From Treponema sp. (GTDB taxonomy: Bacteria; Spirochaetota; Spirochaetia; Treponematales; Breznakiellaceae), in NCBI GenBank assembly GCA_031276685.1, contig JAISMQ010000106.1, positions 1-7,653 on the forward strand: a stretch of 7,653 nt of DNA. The letters run 5' to 3'. Position numbers and translations under genes: made by a program. Every line of letters begins with the position of its first letter. The stretch's first letter is position 1. Under the pieces are notes generated by a model. It was not told where the DNA came from. It worked only from the letters and a program-made list of their open reading frames with translations, and searched no databases. Positions 6,644-7,653 of this stretch are shown one piece after another.

Positions 6644-7653
6644 GTGGGCTTACACCGTTTCAGGCCGCCCCCATCGGGGCGCATGGGCACCCTGTGGACC
6701 CTGGGTTCCATTCGCGGCGCCGTCCTGCTGGAATTCGGGTGCATGGGGCACATGCTTTACAGCCGGGCCGCGTTAAGCCGGGCGGGGCTTACGGATGCCT
6801 GCACATTGTACTCCACCCATATTAACGAAATGGATATAACCTTCGGCGATACGGAACGGCTGCGCCGCGCCGTTGCCGACCTGGTCCAGTACGAAAGGCC
6901 CCGCGTTGTATTTCTTACCCCTTCGTCGGTTCCCGAAGTTATCGGCACGGATCTGCCCGCCCTGTGCCGGGAATTGCAGCGGGAATACCCGGATACCAGG
7001 CTGCTTCCCTTTGGCTGCGGGGGCTTCGAGGCCGGTTTTTACCAGGGGGTCCGGGAAACCCTTTTGCAGCTCGTAAAAAACCTGGTCCGTGACGGGGGGA
7101 TCGCGGAAACTCCGGCCTTTAACCTCATCGGTTCCTGCGCCGATCTGTTCCGCTTCCGCGCCGATGCGGATGAACTCATCAGGATTATGGACGGCGCCTT
7201 TGGCATGAAGCCGCTGTGCGTACTGACTTCGGACACTACCCTGGAGCAGATTGGGCGGATGGGCGGCGCAGGGGTAAATCTTGTTATCCGGCGGGAAGGG
7301 GAAGCCGCCGCACAACACCTGCGGGAGCGGTTCGGGACCCCCTATGTGTGTGAACGCCCCTACGGAGCCACGGCCACCGTCCGGTGGATCCGGAGGATTG
7401 GGGAACTTACCGGGGCCGCGCCGGACGAAGATTTTATCGCGGCCCAGGTCCGGGAGGCGGAAGCCCTGTCTTCCCAGTGCGGGGCAACCCTGTCCTACCT
7501 GGTCCGGGAACAACCGGATGCGTTAAAACTCTCCCTGGGGGGGCATGCGGATGTGGTCCGGGGCCTTATGGCATTTGGCTGCGGGGAACTGCCGTTCCCC
7601 CGGGGGCTCTGCTGGTGCGACGATCCCGAAATGGCCGGCCCGGACCTTCCGTA
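6644..7653 (+). CDS. Nitrogenase component 1-like oxidoreductase subunit, second partner (3' end outside window)
   Basis: An uninterrupted frame of 336 codons from GTG 6644 to the right edge, with no stop, so the gene is truncated by the window. The start is 2 nt after the previous stop. The protein is a second PF00148-type chain: FGCMGHMLYSRAALSRAG (31-48) aligns with the NifK GCCSYHRTVLSRH segment; THINEMDITFGDTERLRRAV (58-77) with the FGG-containing segment; and TPSSVPEVIGTDL (92-104) with TTCLSETLGDDL. Only one of the three cluster cysteines is kept (Cys33). The position 25 residues earlier falls in a proline run (8-10), and the third is Ser95. Domain-two and later landmarks include FNLIGSCADLF, ERFGTPYVCERPYGATATVRWIRRIGELTG and LGGHADVVRGLMAFGCGELPF. 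It is the likely heterodimer partner of the preceding protein, comparable in role to BchB or NifK. Function beyond that is not known. Confidence 0.85.
   Translation, partial: MGLHRFRPPPSGRMGTLWTLGSIRGAVLLEFGCMGHMLYSRAALSRAGLTDACTLYSTHINEMDITFGDTERLRRAVADLVQYERPRVVFLTPSSVPEVIGTDLPALCRELQREYPDTRLLPFGCGGFEAGFYQGVRETLLQLVKNLVRDGGIAETPAFNLIGSCADLFRFRADADELIRIMDGAFGMKPLCVLTSDTTLEQIGRMGGAGVNLVIRREGEAAAQHLRERFGTPYVCERPYGATATVRWIRRIGELTGAAPDEDFIAAQVREAEALSSQCGATLSYLVREQPDALKLSLGGHADVVRGLMAFGCGELPFPRGLCWCDDPEMAGPDLP

Noticed and set aside
6271..7513. Minus-strand and alternative plus-strand open frames across the right end
   Set aside because: They are shadows of the second nitrogenase-like gene, which is open from 6644 to the edge in its own frame with recognisable superfamily motifs.
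5349..7653. nifD/nifK or nifE/nifN of a nitrogen-fixation cluster
   Set aside because: The proteins are short, the cofactor ligands are not seen, the second subunit lacks two of three P-cluster cysteines, and the context is a metal-chelate importer rather than nif genes.
1..7653. tRNA, rRNA, CRISPR array, insertion sequence or attachment site
   Set aside because: No cloverleaf, regularly spaced repeats, transposase motifs or terminal inverted repeats were seen. Nearly all of the window is accounted for by coding sequence.

Overview
The window is one co-oriented (+ strand) gene block from a GC-rich bacterium, cut at both ends. It holds the 3' end of an AraC-type regulator gene, a 158-nt leader, a complete class-II (FecBCDE/BtuFCD-type) metal-chelate ABC importer, and then two genes for nitrogenase-component-1-like proteins. 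The second of these runs off the right edge. The organism cannot be named from the sequence. The relaxed lipobox (Phe at -3, FGAC) on the binding protein is of a kind common in spirochaetes, and a Treponema-like host is a tentative guess; a Firmicute is not excluded.

Layout: 1-420, C-terminal half of an AraC/XylS regulator with two helix-turn-helix motifs. 421-578, an AT-richer leader with a short perfect palindrome (491-503), a possible hairpin (509-539) and a strong ribosome binding site. 579-2429, a lipoprotein carrying two fused class-III substrate-binding domains. 2429-3445 and 3445-4485, two different FecCD-family permeases. 4498-5352, the ATPase. 5349-6641, a nitrogenase-like subunit with all three P-cluster-position cysteines. 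6644-7653, a second nitrogenase-like subunit, 336 codons and still open, which keeps only one of the three cysteines. Junctions from 579 onward are 1-nt overlap, 1-nt overlap, 12-nt gap, 4-nt overlap and 2-nt gap, so the six genes almost certainly form one operon.

Reading the genes together (inference): the lipoprotein captures a chelated metal or a tetrapyrrole/corrinoid-like ligand, the permease heterodimer and ATPase import it, and a two-subunit iron-sulfur reductase of the nitrogenase/DPOR/CfbD superfamily acts on the imported compound or its metal. The cysteine pattern suggests one interface [4Fe-4S] cluster held mainly by the first subunit, as in the BchN/BchB pair. The cofactor-binding residues of true nitrogenase are not seen, so dinitrogen fixation is unlikely. 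No NifH/BchL-type electron donor lies in the window; it would be expected downstream. The link between a metal-chelate importer and an unassigned nitrogenase-like reductase is the most notable content.
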